Source of the DNA: Mycobacterium sp.
Lineage (GTDB): Bacteria > Actinomycetota > Actinomycetes > Mycobacteriales > Mycobacteriaceae
Assembly: GCF_002863225.1 (NCBI RefSeq)
Contig: NZ_PKEK01000025.1
Coordinates: 1 to 64,000 of the forward strand
Direction: 5' to 3'
Length of the DNA stretch: 64,000 bases
In this document: in pieces, positions 1-12,990 of the stretch
How the letters are laid out: every line of letters starts with the position of its first letter
Position numbering within the stretch: the first letter of the stretch is position 1
Translations under genes and position numbers: made by a program
The notes under the pieces: generated by a model
What the model was told of the DNA's origin: nothing
The model's database searches: none
The model's input: the letters and a program-made list of their open reading frames with translations, nothing else

Positions 1-122
1 CCTCGTTGGGACGCAACTTCCAGGTGATCTACGAGCAGGCCAACAGCCACGGCCAGAAGGTGCAGACCGCCGGCAACAACATGTCGAGCACCGACGCCGC
101 CGTCGGCGGCAGCTGGGCCTGA
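1..122 (+). CDS. WXG100 (ESAT-6-like) protein, C-terminal part, EsxN/EsxI/EsxL subfamily
   Basis: Only the last 39 codons are inside the window; the frame begins at base 3 and stops with TGA at 120-122. The peptide contains GRNFQVIYEQAN, HGQKVQTAGNNM and ends AVGGSWA. This closely matches my memory of the C-terminus of the M. tuberculosis Mtb9.9 family (EsxI, EsxL, EsxN, EsxO, EsxV), small helical-hairpin proteins secreted by ESX type VII systems, normally as a heterodimer with an adjacent EsxJ/K/M-type partner. The partner gene and PE/PPE neighbours should lie just outside, upstream. The exact paralogue cannot be decided from the tail. A strong intrinsic terminator follows. Confidence 0.88.
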   Translation, partial: SLGRNFQVIYEQANSHGQKVQTAGNNMSSTDAAVGGSWA

Positions 123-167
123 CCCCCGCACAGCGCCAACTGCGTTGGCGTTGAACGGCTTTCGAGG

Positions 168-208
168 CGCCGGCAGCGTCCGCATCGCGCGGACCTGCCG
201 GCGTTTTT
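168..208 (+). terminator. Intrinsic terminator after the Esx gene
   Basis: A G+C-rich hairpin has a left arm at 168-183 (CGCCGGCAGCGTCCGC) and a right arm at 189-203 (GCGGACCTGCCGGCG), which pair with one bulged base. It is followed directly by TTTTT at 204-208. The T-tract is rare for mycobacteria, so this is a textbook rho-independent terminator closing the Esx transcript. Confidence 0.82.
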
Positions 209-378
209 CATGCCGTTGCGACGCGCAAGCCAACCAGCACGGCCCATCTGGCCAGCACCGAGCTGGCCATGCCTGAGGGAGGTCGCGCGGCCGATCCCCT
301 GCTACGCGACCACCCGCCGACCGGTGATACCGCCGGTACCGGCTAGCCTGAACCGCAACCGCCAGACAAGGAGCGTTC

Positions 379-1209
379 ATGGAAGGCTTTGCCGGCAAAG
401 TAGCCGTCGTGACCGGTGCCGGTTCGGGAATCGGTCAGGCACTTGCTCTCGAACTCGGCCGCTCGGGCGCCTCGTTGGCGATCAGCGATGTCGACCTGGA
501 AGGGTTGGCGCACACCGAGGAGCAACTCAAGGCGATCTCGGCGCCGGTGCGGTCCGACCGTCTCGACGTCACCGAGCGGGAGGCCTTTCAGATCTACGCC
601 GACACCATCAAGGAGCACTACGGCAAGGTCAACCAGATCTACAACAACGCCGGCATCGCGTTCACCGGCGACGTCGAAATCACCCAGTTCAAAGAAATCG
701 AGAGGGTGATGGACGTCGACTTCTGGGGAGTTGTCAACGGCACCAAGGCTTTTCTGCCGCACCTGATCGCCTCGGGCGACGGCCACGTCATCAACATCTC
801 CAGCCTGTTCGGATTGATGTCGATGCCGGGCCAGGCCGCCTACAACGCCGCCAAGTTCGCGGTGCGCGGGTTCACCGAATCGCTGGCCCAGGAGATGGCG
901 CACAACGGTCACCCGGTCGGGGTCACCTCGGTGCACCCGGGCGGTATCAAGACCGCGATCGCCCGCAATGGCCTGGCCGCCGAGGGCGTGGACGCCGAGA
1001 AGACGGCGAAGCTGTTCGACCGGCGACTGGCCAACACCACCCCGGAACGGGCCGCCGAGATCATCCTGGACGGCGTACGCAAGAAAAAGGTGCGGGTGCT
1101 GGTCGGGCCGGACGCGGTCGTCCTGGACGCGCTGGTGCGGCTCAGCGGCCCCAACTATCAGCGACTGTTCGCCCCCGTCATCGCGCGGCTCAAGCCGCCC
1201 TCGCGCTAG
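379..1209 (+). CDS. SDR-family oxidoreductase, SadH-like
   Basis: This is a 276-aa classical short-chain dehydrogenase/reductase. The cofactor loop TGAGSGIG is at about residues 13-20, an NNAG motif follows, and the catalytic residues are seen in NISS and YNAAK. The body resembles M. tuberculosis Rv3085 (SadH) as I remember it, including VDFWGVVNGTKAFLPH and SVHPGGIKT. An NAD(P)-dependent alcohol or aldehyde substrate is likely but cannot be named. ATG at 379 is preceded by AAGGAG at a good distance. It stands alone between the Esx terminator and a convergent lipoprotein gene. Confidence 0.9.
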   Translation: MEGFAGKVAVVTGAGSGIGQALALELGRSGASLAISDVDLEGLAHTEEQLKAISAPVRSDRLDVTEREAFQIYADTIKEHYGKVNQIYNNAGIAFTGDVEITQFKEIERVMDVDFWGVVNGTKAFLPHLIASGDGHVINISSLFGLMSMPGQAAYNAAKFAVRGFTESLAQEMAHNGHPVGVTSVHPGGIKTAIARNGLAAEGVDAEKTAKLFDRRLANTTPERAAEIILDGVRKKKVRVLVGPDAVVLDALVRLSGPNYQRLFAPVIARLKPPSR

Positions 1210-1210
1210 G

Positions 1211-1285
1211 GGTCTGCATCGTCGTCAGCGGGGCCCTCTTCGCTGCTCCTCCTCAGACCGTTCCGGTCTGCATCGTCGTCAGCGG
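1211..1285. repeat. Direct repeat with hairpin between convergent genes
   Basis: The 21-base unit GGTCTGCATCGTCGTCAGCGG occurs at 1211-1231 and again at 1265-1285, a period of 54 bases. Between them lies a CAGACCG-TTC-CGGTCTG hairpin preceded by GCTCCTCCT. The layout matches the 56-bp tandem repeats at 18271. The second copy runs into the 3' end of the lipoprotein gene (stop at 1279). It may also act as terminator for the two convergent genes. Confidence 0.75.
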
Positions 1286-2123
1286 CCGAGCGGGTGTTCG
1301 CTCAGCCAGGCGTCGGCCACCGCCTGCGGATCGGCCCCCGAAGCCACCTGGCGGCGCATGTCGACCAGTGCGGCGGTGTCCAGCACACCGGCCACCTCGT
1401 TGACCGCCAGTAGCTGCCGGGTGCTCAACTCGTTGCGGCGGTACAGCGGCACCACGTTCTCGGCCTGCACCAGCGCCGGCTTGCCGTCGTTCAACACCAC
1501 CAGGTCGGCAGGGATGTTCGGCTCGGCCGAAGAGGTCCACGCCGCCGTCACCTCACCGGATCGCACTGCCGCGAAAAGCGCTGCGGTGTCCGGGAATTCA
1601 CGCGCCTCCGGCAGTCGGCACTGACCGACCGCCGCGGGCGTCACGGCGCCCGCGAGTGATCCGACCGTCAGCCCATCGCAATGCTTGGTCAGCACGCTGA
1701 GATCGGTTGCGCCCCAATCCTTCGCCGTCGCGGCGGGCACCGCCAGCGCGGGCTTGTCCTCGGCGGCGGTGGCATAGTCACCGGCGGCGATACCCTCCGG
1801 CAGCGCGCCGATCATCGCCTTGTAGACCTGCGCGTCGGACCACACCTTGGCCTCCGGCTGATAGGTCCGCAACACCCGGCCGGTCAGACTGGGAACCACC
1901 ACGAAAGCGCCGGAGTCCAACTTGGACAATGGGTCTGACGCCTGCTCGGTGTGGGCCGGAAAGCCGTACGACCGTAGCGCCCCGGTGTACACATCAGCCA
2001 GCAGCGTCGACTCGACACCGGCACGCGATCCGACCACCAGCTCGTCCGGACGATTCCCGGCGTGGCCGCACCCCGCCACCGCCAGCGCAGCCGCCAGCGC
2101 CAGCGCGCCGAGCCGGCCGCGCG

Positions 2124-2127
<4 letters not shown>
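1279..2127 (-). CDS. Substrate-binding lipoprotein of an osmoprotectant (OpuC/ProX-type) ABC transporter
   Basis: The 282-aa product starts with a lipoprotein signal peptide ending in VAGC at about residues 17-20. It then continues ELVVGSRAGVESTLLADVYTGAL, which fits the QAT/glycine-betaine-binding protein family (ProX, OpuCC). It would be anchored outside the membrane and bind a quaternary amine or similar solute. No permease or ATPase gene is next to it, so it may serve a transporter encoded elsewhere. GTG at 2127 overlaps the stop of the malic enzyme gene (GTGA), indicating translational coupling to a metabolic gene. The substrate is inferred from family only. Confidence 0.8.
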
Positions 2128-3314
<1,187 letters not shown>

Positions 3315-3321
3315 ACAGCCC

Positions 3322-3345
3322 AGCGTACTGACTACTCATTAGTAG
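3322..3345 (-). promoter_or_regulatory. Malic enzyme promoter with small inverted repeat
   Basis: On the minus strand TACGCT (3327-3322) lies 7 bases before the GTG at 3314. Just upstream is the inverted repeat CTACT-CATT-AGTAG at 3332-3345, in the usual -35/-10 spacer. It could be an operator; no regulator is assigned. Confidence 0.5.
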
Positions 3346-3362
3346 CCCTAATCGACGAGTGC

Positions 3363-4358
3363 TCAGATCAGGCCCAGATCGGTGACCGCTGTGCGCTCGT
3401 CGGCCAGCTCGGCGGTCGACTTGTCGATCCGGCTGCGGGAGAAGTCGTTGATGTCAAGCCCCTGCACGATGCTCCAGTCGCCACCAGAGGTGGTGACCGG
3501 GAACGACGAGATCAGGCCCTCCGGCACGCCGTAGGAGCCGTCGGAGACGACGGCCATCGACACCCAGTCGTCCTTCGGCGTGCCCAACAGCCAGTCACGG
3601 GCGGCATCGACGGTGGCCGACGCGGCCGAGGCGGCCGAGGAGCTGCCGCGCGCATCGATGATCGCCGCGCCGCGCTTGGCGACGGTCGGGATGAAGTCGT
3701 CGGCGATCCACTTCTCGTCGTTGACCGTCTCGGCGGCGTTCTTGCCGTTGATCTCGGCGTGGAAGATGTCGGGGTACTGGGTGGCCGAGTGGTTGCCCCA
3801 GATGGTCACCTTCTTGATGTCGGTGACCTTGGCGCCGGTCTTCTTGGCCAGCTGCGAGATGGCCCGGTTGTGGTCCAGGCGGGTCAGTGCGGAGAACCGC
3901 TCCTTGGGGATGTCGGGGGCGTTCTTGTGCGCGATCAGCGCGTTGGTGTTGGCCGGGTTGCCGGTGACACCGATGCGGACGTCGTCGGCGGCCACGGAGT
4001 TCAGTGCCTTGCCCTGGGCGGTGAAGATCGCGCCGTTGGCCTCCAGCAAGTCGCCACGCTCCATGCCCGGACCGCGCGGGCGGGCGCCGACCAGCAGCGC
4101 CAGGTTCACGCCGTCGAAGATCTTGTTCGGGTCGGCGCCGATCTGGACGCCGGACAGCAGCGGGAACGCGCCGTCGTCGAGCTCCATCACCACACCCTCG
4201 AGCGTCTTCAGCGCGGGCTCGATCTCCAGCAGCCTCAGCTCGATCGGCCGGTCGGGGCCCAGCAGCGAGCCGCTGGCCAGGCGAAACAGCAGGCTGTAGC
4301 CGATCTGGCCGGCGGCACCGGTGACGGCAACCTTCAGGGGTGTAGTGCTCACGGTCAT
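3363..4358 (-). CDS. mdh: Malate dehydrogenase
   Basis: The 331-aa enzyme interconverts malate and oxaloacetate with NAD+ in the TCA cycle. It has the glycine-rich loop GAAGQIG near residue 14, the mobile-loop arginines in [32 protein letters not shown] and the catalytic His in [11 protein letters not shown]. It is nearly collinear with remembered M. tuberculosis Mdh (Rv1240). ATG at 4358 has AAGGAG just upstream. It is divergent from corA and followed by the malic enzyme gene 48 bases on, possibly a separate transcript. Confidence 0.97.
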   Translation of the reverse strand: MTVSTTPLKVAVTGAAGQIGYSLLFRLASGSLLGPDRPIELRLLEIEPALKTLEGVVMELDDGAFPLLSGVQIGADPNKIFDGVNLALLVGARPRGPGMERGDLLEANGAIFTAQGKALNSVAADDVRIGVTGNPANTNALIAHKNAPDIPKERFSALTRLDHNRAISQLAKKTGAKVTDIKKVTIWGNHSATQYPDIFHAEINGKNAAETVNDEKWIADDFIPTVAKRGAAIIDARGSSSAASAASATVDAARDWLLGTPKDDWVSMAVVSDGSYGVPEGLISSFPVTTSGGDWSIVQGLDINDFSRSRIDKSTAELADERTAVTDLGLI

Positions 4359-4550
4359 TCGCTCCTTAAGTGGAGTGTGGGGCAGCTTGATGCGCTATGC
4401 GTCGCGTCGAAACTAGCGCACCGGCGCACCTGGAAAATCCCTACCCCACCTCGCTGTGAGCTGCGCCATTCTGCTGGCAGGCGATTGCCATTTAACGCGC
4501 GTAGCATGACCGAGGCTTTATCCGATCCGAGCTGCGACGGGAGGTGAAGG

Positions 4551-5657
4551 ATGCCTTCGTTTCGCGACATACCGGAAACGCTGCGTCCTCTGGCACGGCC
4601 TGAACGGGACGAGCCTCCCAGTCTTCCGCCGCTGGACCCGCCGGCCGACCTGGCAGTGGTGGACTGCGGGATCTACGTCGACGGCGTGCGGCTTCCCGGG
4701 TCGTTCAGTTACGCCGAAGCCCGGGCCAAGGTGACCGACCTGCAGCTGGGTGGCCGCAATGCCTTCGCCTGGATCGGGCTGCACGCTCCGACCGAGCATC
4801 AGATGCTGGAGGTGGGCGACGCGTTCGGCATGCACGAACTCGCCATCGAGGACGCGGTCTGCGCCCACCAGCGGCCCAAGCTCGAGCGCTACGACGAGTC
4901 GCTGTTCCTGGTGCTCAAGACGCTGAACTACGTGCCCCACGAGTCGACGCTGCTGGCCCGCGAGATCGTCGAGACCGGCGAGATCATGGTCTTCGTCAAC
5001 CGAGACTTCGTGGTGACGGTCCGGCACGGCGATCACGGTCGGCTCTCCGACGTGCGTAAGCGGATGGACTCCGACCCCGACCACCTGCGGCTGGGGCCGT
5101 TCGCGGTGATGCACGCGATCGCGGACTCGGTGGTCGACCATTACCTCGAAGTCACCGAGTTGATGGAAGGCGACATCGACGCGATCGAGGAGGAGGCCTT
5201 CGCGCCGGACCACCGCACCCAGATCGAGCCGATCTACCAGATGAAACGCGAGGTGGTCGAGCTGCGCCGATCGGTCAACCCGCTGTCGGTGCCGTTCGCG
5301 CGGTTGCAGACCGAACACAAGGACCTGGTCTCCAAGGAGGTCCGGCGTTATCTGCGCGACGTCGGCGACCACCACTCGCACGCCGCCGATCAGATCGCCA
5401 GCTACGACGAGAACCTCAGTTCGCTGGTGCAGGCAGCGCTGGCCCGGGTCGAGATGCAGCAGAACACCGACATGCGCAAGATGTCGGCGTGGGCGGCGCT
5501 GCTGGCGATCCCCACCATGGTGGCCGGCATCTACGGGATGAACTTCGAGTACATGCCGGGGCTCAAATGGCATTGGGGCTATCCGACCACGATCGTCGGC
5601 ACGGCGTTGATCTGTCTGCTGCTGCACCGAAACTTCCGGCGCCGGGACTGGCTGTAG
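4551..5657 (+). CDS. corA: CorA-family Mg2+/Co2+ transporter
   Basis: The 368-aa protein has a large cytoplasmic N-terminal domain and two C-terminal membrane segments. The signature GMN selectivity motif is in GIYGMNFEYMPG at the end of the first helix, and the protein ends with a basic tail (RNFRRRDWL). It forms pentameric divalent-cation channels in the plasma membrane. The start ATG is preceded by GGGAGGTGAAGG, a strong ribosome binding site. Its position beside mdh matches Rv1239c. A long inverted repeat ends the gene. Confidence 0.95.
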   Translation: MPSFRDIPETLRPLARPERDEPPSLPPLDPPADLAVVDCGIYVDGVRLPGSFSYAEARAKVTDLQLGGRNAFAWIGLHAPTEHQMLEVGDAFGMHELAIEDAVCAHQRPKLERYDESLFLVLKTLNYVPHESTLLAREIVETGEIMVFVNRDFVVTVRHGDHGRLSDVRKRMDSDPDHLRLGPFAVMHAIADSVVDHYLEVTELMEGDIDAIEEEAFAPDHRTQIEPIYQMKREVVELRRSVNPLSVPFARLQTEHKDLVSKEVRRYLRDVGDHHSHAADQIASYDENLSSLVQAALARVEMQQNTDMRKMSAWAALLAIPTMVAGIYGMNFEYMPGLKWHWGYPTTIVGTALICLLLHRNFRRRDWL

Positions 5658-5710
5658 CGGGCGCGCCGGTCACATCCGCCCCTCGCGTATCTGGTAATTC
5701 CGACCGTCGA

Positions 5711-5760
5711 AGTGCCCACCTCTGAGCGAATTCAGTTCCGTTTTCGCTCAGAGGCGGGCA
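5711..5760. terminator. Bidirectional terminator-like 19-bp inverted repeat
   Basis: Arms at 5711-5729 (GTGCCCACCTCTGAGCGAA) and 5742-5760 pair over 19 bp with a single mismatch around a 12-base loop. It sits between convergent corA and the SUFU-domain gene. There is no T-tract on the plus side. Transcription termination or mRNA 3'-end protection is the likely role. Confidence 0.65.
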
Positions 5761-5813
5761 CGCCGGTATGTGGCTGGGCGCGGATACAGACGCGACGGGT
5801 GTGACGTAACGGG

Positions 5814-6400
5814 TCACTGTGGTTGCGCGGCGGGCCGGTACGGGTCCAGCACGTCGACCCCGTCGGTACGCCAGGCCTCCCGCATCGCGTCGGCGCCCTT
5901 GAGCCGCACCCAGGCCGCCTCGGTCGCGGTGATCGGCGTCGCGGAAAGGAAGCGCACCGGGTCGCGTGGCGGCCCCAGCGGCAGCTCGGCGATGTCGCTG
6001 TCGCCCAACAACACCGCGGTGAACGGCACCCTCGCCGACGGGTGAGTCCACAGCGGACCGCTGAGGTCGACCAGTGCGTCGGGCACCAGCACCAGACCCT
6101 CGACCGCCGGTGATGCCGCCACGATCGCCAGGGTGCGGGCCAGTCCGGTGATGGCTTCGGTATTGCGCAGTCGCAGAACGACTTCGGCGCGTGGGCCGAG
6201 TTCGGGGTCGGCGACCATCGTCGTCGGGTCGACCATCGGCCGTCGCGAGCAGCCCAGCGAGACGTAGTGCACGGTGTCGTCGACGCGATACCGCAGCACG
6301 TCGATTGCGTCGGCGCCCAGGAAGGTCACGCTGGCGACATCGGGTTCGGCGTGACCGAAGTGGGTGTCCAGGTGAGCGCGGACCCGGTCCAGCGGCCGGC

Positions 6401-6404
<4 letters not shown>
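5814..6404 (-). CDS. SUFU-domain (suppressor-of-fused-like) protein at the end of the trehalose operon
   Basis: The 196-aa soluble protein has no signal peptide. Its C-terminal pattern, [23 protein letters not shown] followed by a Trp-containing segment and VDVLDPYRP, fits the bacterial SUFU domain family, whose biochemical role in bacteria is not established. GTG at 6404 overlaps the sugC stop codon (GTGA), so it is the last gene of the lpqY-sugABC operon. I recall no such gene at this place in M. tuberculosis. A regulatory or immunity-type role would be speculation. Confidence 0.72.
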
Positions 6405-7576
<1,172 letters not shown>

Positions 7577-7580
7577 CGCG

Positions 7581-8409
7581 CTATCCCTTCACCGCACCGG
7601 ACGTCAGCCCCGCGACGATCCGTCGCTGGAAGACTAGAACAAAAACGATAATCGGCACCGTGATCACCATGGCGCCCGCGGCGATCGAGCCGGTGGGCTC
7701 CTCGAATTGCGAACTGCCGGTGAAGTTCGCGATCGCCACCGGCGCGGTGACCGCCGCCTTGGTGGCGGTCAGCGACAACGCCAGCAGCAGGTCGTTCCAG
7801 GCGAAGATGAAGACCAGGATCGCCGTCGTCACGATTCCCGGCGCGGCCAGCGGCACGATCACCTTGCGAAAGGCCTGCGCCGATGTGGCGCCGTCCATCT
7901 TGGCCGCCTTCTCCAGATCCCACGGGATCTCCCGGAAGAACGCCGACAGCGTGTAGATCGACAGCGGCAGTGCGAACGTGATGTACGGAATGATCAGACC
8001 GGGCCAGGTGTCGAACAGCCCGATCCGGCGTTCGATGGTGAACAGCGGCGTGACCAACGAGATGGCCGGGAACATCGAGATCAGCAGCACCGCACCGATC
8101 AACAGCCGCTTACCGGGAAAGTCCAGCCGCGCCACCGCGTACGCCGCCATCGCGCCGATCACCACCGCGATCACCGTGGTGAGCACGCCGATGCCGACCG
8201 AATTGAGCAGCGCCGCACTGAAGTAGTCACCGCGGAAGATGCCGCGGTAGTTGTCGAACGTCGGGCGTGACGGAATCAGCCTGCCGTCCTTGACCATTGA
8301 CGTCGGCTTGAGCGAGAGGCTCAGAATCCACAGCACCGGCACCAGCGCGTAGGTCAGCACCAGCGCGTCGACGACCACCCAGCCGGCCGCGCGCCGGGCG
8401 CCGATCCGC

Positions 8410-8429
<20 letters not shown>
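7581..8429 (-). CDS. sugB: Trehalose ABC transporter permease SugB
   Basis: The 282-aa MalG-type inner-membrane permease has about six hydrophobic segments. The cytoplasmic EAA loop for SugC docking is seen as [26 protein letters not shown]. It is highly similar to remembered M. tuberculosis SugB. The first Met (8429) lies inside sugA, giving a 20-base overlap; Met4 at 8420 is an alternative. It pairs with SugA to form the transmembrane channel. Confidence 0.95.
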
Positions 8430-10724
<2,295 letters not shown>

Positions 10725-11255
10725 TCAGATGGCCAGGCGGGCCAGCAGATCCCGGGCCTGCTCGGCGTTCTTCGGGTCGCAGAGCACGTCGTAGCGGCCC
10801 GCCACCAGCTGCAGCGTCGAACTGAAGTCGCGGGTGCCCCGCGCCATCGAGTACGGGATCGCGGAGCTGATCAACCCGAAGATCACACCCGCGACCAGAC
10901 CGGTGGTCAACGCCCCCAACGGGTGCGGGTTGGAGAACACCAGGCTCAGCATCAGCCCGATGAACAGGCCCAGCCACGCCCCGCTGACCACGCCGCCGCC
11001 CAGGACTTTCGGCCAGGTCAGTCGGCCGGTCACCCGCTCGACCTGCATCAGGTCGACCCCGACGATGGTGACCTGCTGCACCGGAAACTGCTGATCAGAC
11101 AGATAGTCGACGGCGCGTTGCGCCTCGGCGTAGGTGGGATACGAACCGACCGGCCAGCCTCTGGGCGGCGTCGGCAGTCCCGGTGCGCGCTTACTCCCGG
11201 CCGGGGTGCCGGGGGCGGCACCGGGAACCTGTCCAGGCTGAAAAGGGCTGCTCAT
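10725..11255 (-). CDS. Rv1234-like membrane protein with stress-protein 17M-type domain
   Basis: The 176-aa protein has a Pro-rich N-terminus, a domain resembling general stress protein 17M (VGSYPTYAEAQRAVDYLSDQQFPVQQVTIVGVDL), then two hydrophobic segments (VVSGAWLGLFIGLMLSLVF and TTGLVAGVIFGLISSAIPYS). It is the first gene of the lpqY-sugABC operon, the same place as Rv1234 in M. tuberculosis. The function is unknown. ATG at 11255 has no clear ribosome binding site, but CACAAT lies 7 bases upstream, so the mRNA may be leaderless. Confidence 0.85.
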   Translation of the reverse strand: MSSPFQPGQVPGAAPGTPAGSKRAPGLPTPPRGWPVGSYPTYAEAQRAVDYLSDQQFPVQQVTIVGVDLMQVERVTGRLTWPKVLGGGVVSGAWLGLFIGLMLSLVFSNPHPLGALTTGLVAGVIFGLISSAIPYSMARGTRDFSSTLQLVAGRYDVLCDPKNAEQARDLLARLAI

Positions 11256-11341
11256 GGCTTACATTGTGCGCGCTGAGCCCTCGCCGGATCTGCGCCACCG
11301 GCAAACCGCGACCGCGACCTGCGCAAACGCCGCGGCAATCC

Positions 11342-11402
11342 CTTGACTCTGCGTCCACGGCGCAGGACTGCGAGTAGCTGACGCCCTCAGCGCAGAGTCA
11401 AG
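11342..11402. repeat. Perfect 12-bp inverted repeat in a divergent intergenic region
   Basis: CTTGACTCTGCG at 11342-11353 and its exact complement CGCAGAGTCAAG at 11391-11402 are separated by 37 bases. It lies between divergent genes, so it is not an end-of-gene terminator. It is close upstream of the -10 at 11417. It may be an operator or a remnant of a small mobile repeat. Confidence 0.6.
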
Positions 11403-11416
11403 CCGCCCAGCCGCGA

Positions 11417-11422
11417 TAGGTT
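11417..11422 (+). promoter_or_regulatory. -10 element for a leaderless start at 11430
   Basis: TAGGTT ends 7 bases before the ATG at 11430. This supports ATG 11430 over the TTG nine bases upstream. Confidence 0.55.
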
Positions 11423-11429
11423 GAACGGC

Positions 11430-11999
11430 ATGACAGCTCCGGGTGGCGGTGACCCCAGCCGTGATCAGCCCGGCCCGTGGCAGCAGTACCAGCATCCGCC
11501 GGCCGATCCGCAGCAGCCGGTGAACTATCCGGACTACCCGCCGGCTCCGCCGTACCCGGGCCCGCCGCCGCAGTCGCCATACAGCTATCCGCCGCCACCG
11601 CCCTACGGCGGCCCCGGTGGCTACGGCGTCCCGCCGTCGCCGTACGGCAGCCCGGGCGGATACGGCGCGCCGCCGCCTTACTCCTACGACCCGTATCAGG
11701 CCTACGGCGCCAATCTGCGGGAGACCAACGGGCTGGCCGTCGCGTCGCTGGTCACCTCGATCGCCGGGGTGATACTCGGCATTCCGCTGGCCATCTTCTG
11801 CTTCGTGGGCTGGCTGATTCCGGTCACCGCGGCGGTGATGGGCGCCGTCGCGCTGAACCAGATCAAGCGGACCGGTCAGGAGGGCCGCGGGTTAGCCATC
11901 GCCGGGGTGGTCGTGGGCGCCGGCACCGCGGCGCTGCTATTGCTGTTCATGGTGATGTACACCGCCGCGATGATGCACGCGCCGGTGTTCATGGGTTAG
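11430..11999 (+). CDS. Proline-rich DUF4190-type membrane protein (Rv1233c-like)
   Basis: The 189-aa protein has a long N-terminal region rich in Pro, Gly and Tyr (about residues 1-90, with repeated YGxP-type motifs). Two hydrophobic helices follow: GLAVASLVTSIAGVILGIPLAIFCF, then a second after residues like NQIKRTGQEGRGLAIAGVVVGAG. This matches DUF4190 domain proteins common in actinobacteria, and its position matches Rv1233c. The function is unknown; a cell-envelope role is possible. Its stop overlaps the convergent CitE-like gene by 4 bases. Confidence 0.85.
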   Translation: MTAPGGGDPSRDQPGPWQQYQHPPADPQQPVNYPDYPPAPPYPGPPPQSPYSYPPPPPYGGPGGYGVPPSPYGSPGGYGAPPPYSYDPYQAYGANLRETNGLAVASLVTSIAGVILGIPLAIFCFVGWLIPVTAAVMGAVALNQIKRTGQEGRGLAIAGVVVGAGTAALLLLFMVMYTAAMMHAPVFMG

Positions 12000-12967
12000 T
12001 CGGTCGGCGGCTCGAACGGATCGGACTTTCGCTCCATACCCGCCGCGCGTCCTTTCGCGGCGATCACCAACGCCATCTTGCGGCTGGCCTCGTCGAGCAT
12101 CTCGTCACCGAGCATCACCGCACCCCGGGCGCCGCCGGCCGCCGAGGTGTGCCATTCGTAGGCCTCCAAGATCAGCTCGGCATGGTCGTAATCGGCCTGG
12201 CGCGGGCTGAAGATCTCGTTGCCCGCGGCGATCTGGTCGGGATGCAGCACCCACTTGCCGTCGTAGCCCAGCGCCGCCGACCGGCCGGCCACCCGCCGGA
12301 ACGCCTCGACGTCGCGGACCTTGAGATAGGGGCCGTCGACGGCGGCTTTGCCGTGGGCGCGTGCGGCCACCAGGATCGTCATGAGCACGTGGTGATAGGC
12401 GTCGCCGACGTCATAGCCCTCCGGCTGCTCGCCGACGACCAGCGTGCGGGTGTTGAGGTTCGCCATCAGGTCCGCGGGCCCGAGCACCAGCGCCTGGACC
12501 CGGGGCTCGGCGGCGATCGCGTTGATGTTGGTCAAGCCCCGGGCGTCTTCGATCTGCGCGTCGATGCCGATCTCGCCGACCGGCAGACCGTGCACGGTCT
12601 CCAATTGGGTGAGCAGCAGGTCGAGCGCCTGGACATGGGAGACGTCCGACACCTTCGGCAGCACCACCACGTCGAGCTTGGCGTCGGGTGCCGCGCCGAC
12701 GGCGGAGACCACCTCGATGATGTCGGCGTGCGTCCACGGCGTGGTCCAGTCGTTGACCCGCACCCCGCGCAGCTGACCGGCCCAACCCGGCGCGGCCAGT
12801 GCGGCGGCGACCCGGCCGCGGGCATCGGCCTTGGCGTCGGGGGCCACCGCGTCCTCCAGATCGAGGAACACCTCGTCGGCGGGAAGGCCTTTGGACTTGT
12901 CGATCATCTTCTGGCTGCTACCCGGCACCGACAGGCAGGTGCGGCGGGGTCGGTAAGCGTTGTTCAC
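11996..12967 (-). CDS. HpcH/HpaI (CitE-like) aldolase/lyase family protein
   Basis: The 323-aa TIM-barrel protein has the CitE-family pattern: RRTCLSVPGSSQKMIDKSKGLPADEVFLDLEDAVAP near the start, VLPKVSD, GIDAQIEDARGLTNI (acidic metal ligands) and GKWVLHPDQIAAGNEIFSP. Members cleave or form (methyl)malyl-CoA, citramalyl-CoA or similar acyl-CoA thioesters with Mg2+. No citrate lyase alpha or gamma subunit is nearby, so a malyl-CoA-type lyase is more likely than true citrate lyase. GTG at 12967 has AGGAG about 6 bases upstream. I recall no equivalent at this place in M. tuberculosis. Confidence 0.85.
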   Translation of the reverse strand: MNNAYRPRRTCLSVPGSSQKMIDKSKGLPADEVFLDLEDAVAPDAKADARGRVAAALAAPGWAGQLRGVRVNDWTTPWTHADIIEVVSAVGAAPDAKLDVVVLPKVSDVSHVQALDLLLTQLETVHGLPVGEIGIDAQIEDARGLTNINAIAAEPRVQALVLGPADLMANLNTRTLVVGEQPEGYDVGDAYHHVLMTILVAARAHGKAAVDGPYLKVRDVEAFRRVAGRSAALGYDGKWVLHPDQIAAGNEIFSPRQADYDHAELILEAYEWHTSAAGGARGAVMLGDEMLDEASRKMALVIAAKGRAAGMERKSDPFEPPTD

Positions 12968-12977
12968 CCCTCACTCC

Positions 12978-12983
12978 TACCCT
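12978..12983 (+). promoter_or_regulatory. -10 element for the MgtE-N/CBS gene
   Basis: TACCCT ends 7 bases before the ATG at 12991. Only 23 bases separate this gene from the divergent CitE-like gene, so a leaderless transcript on this side is plausible. Confidence 0.55.
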
Positions 12984-12990
12984 TTGAGCC

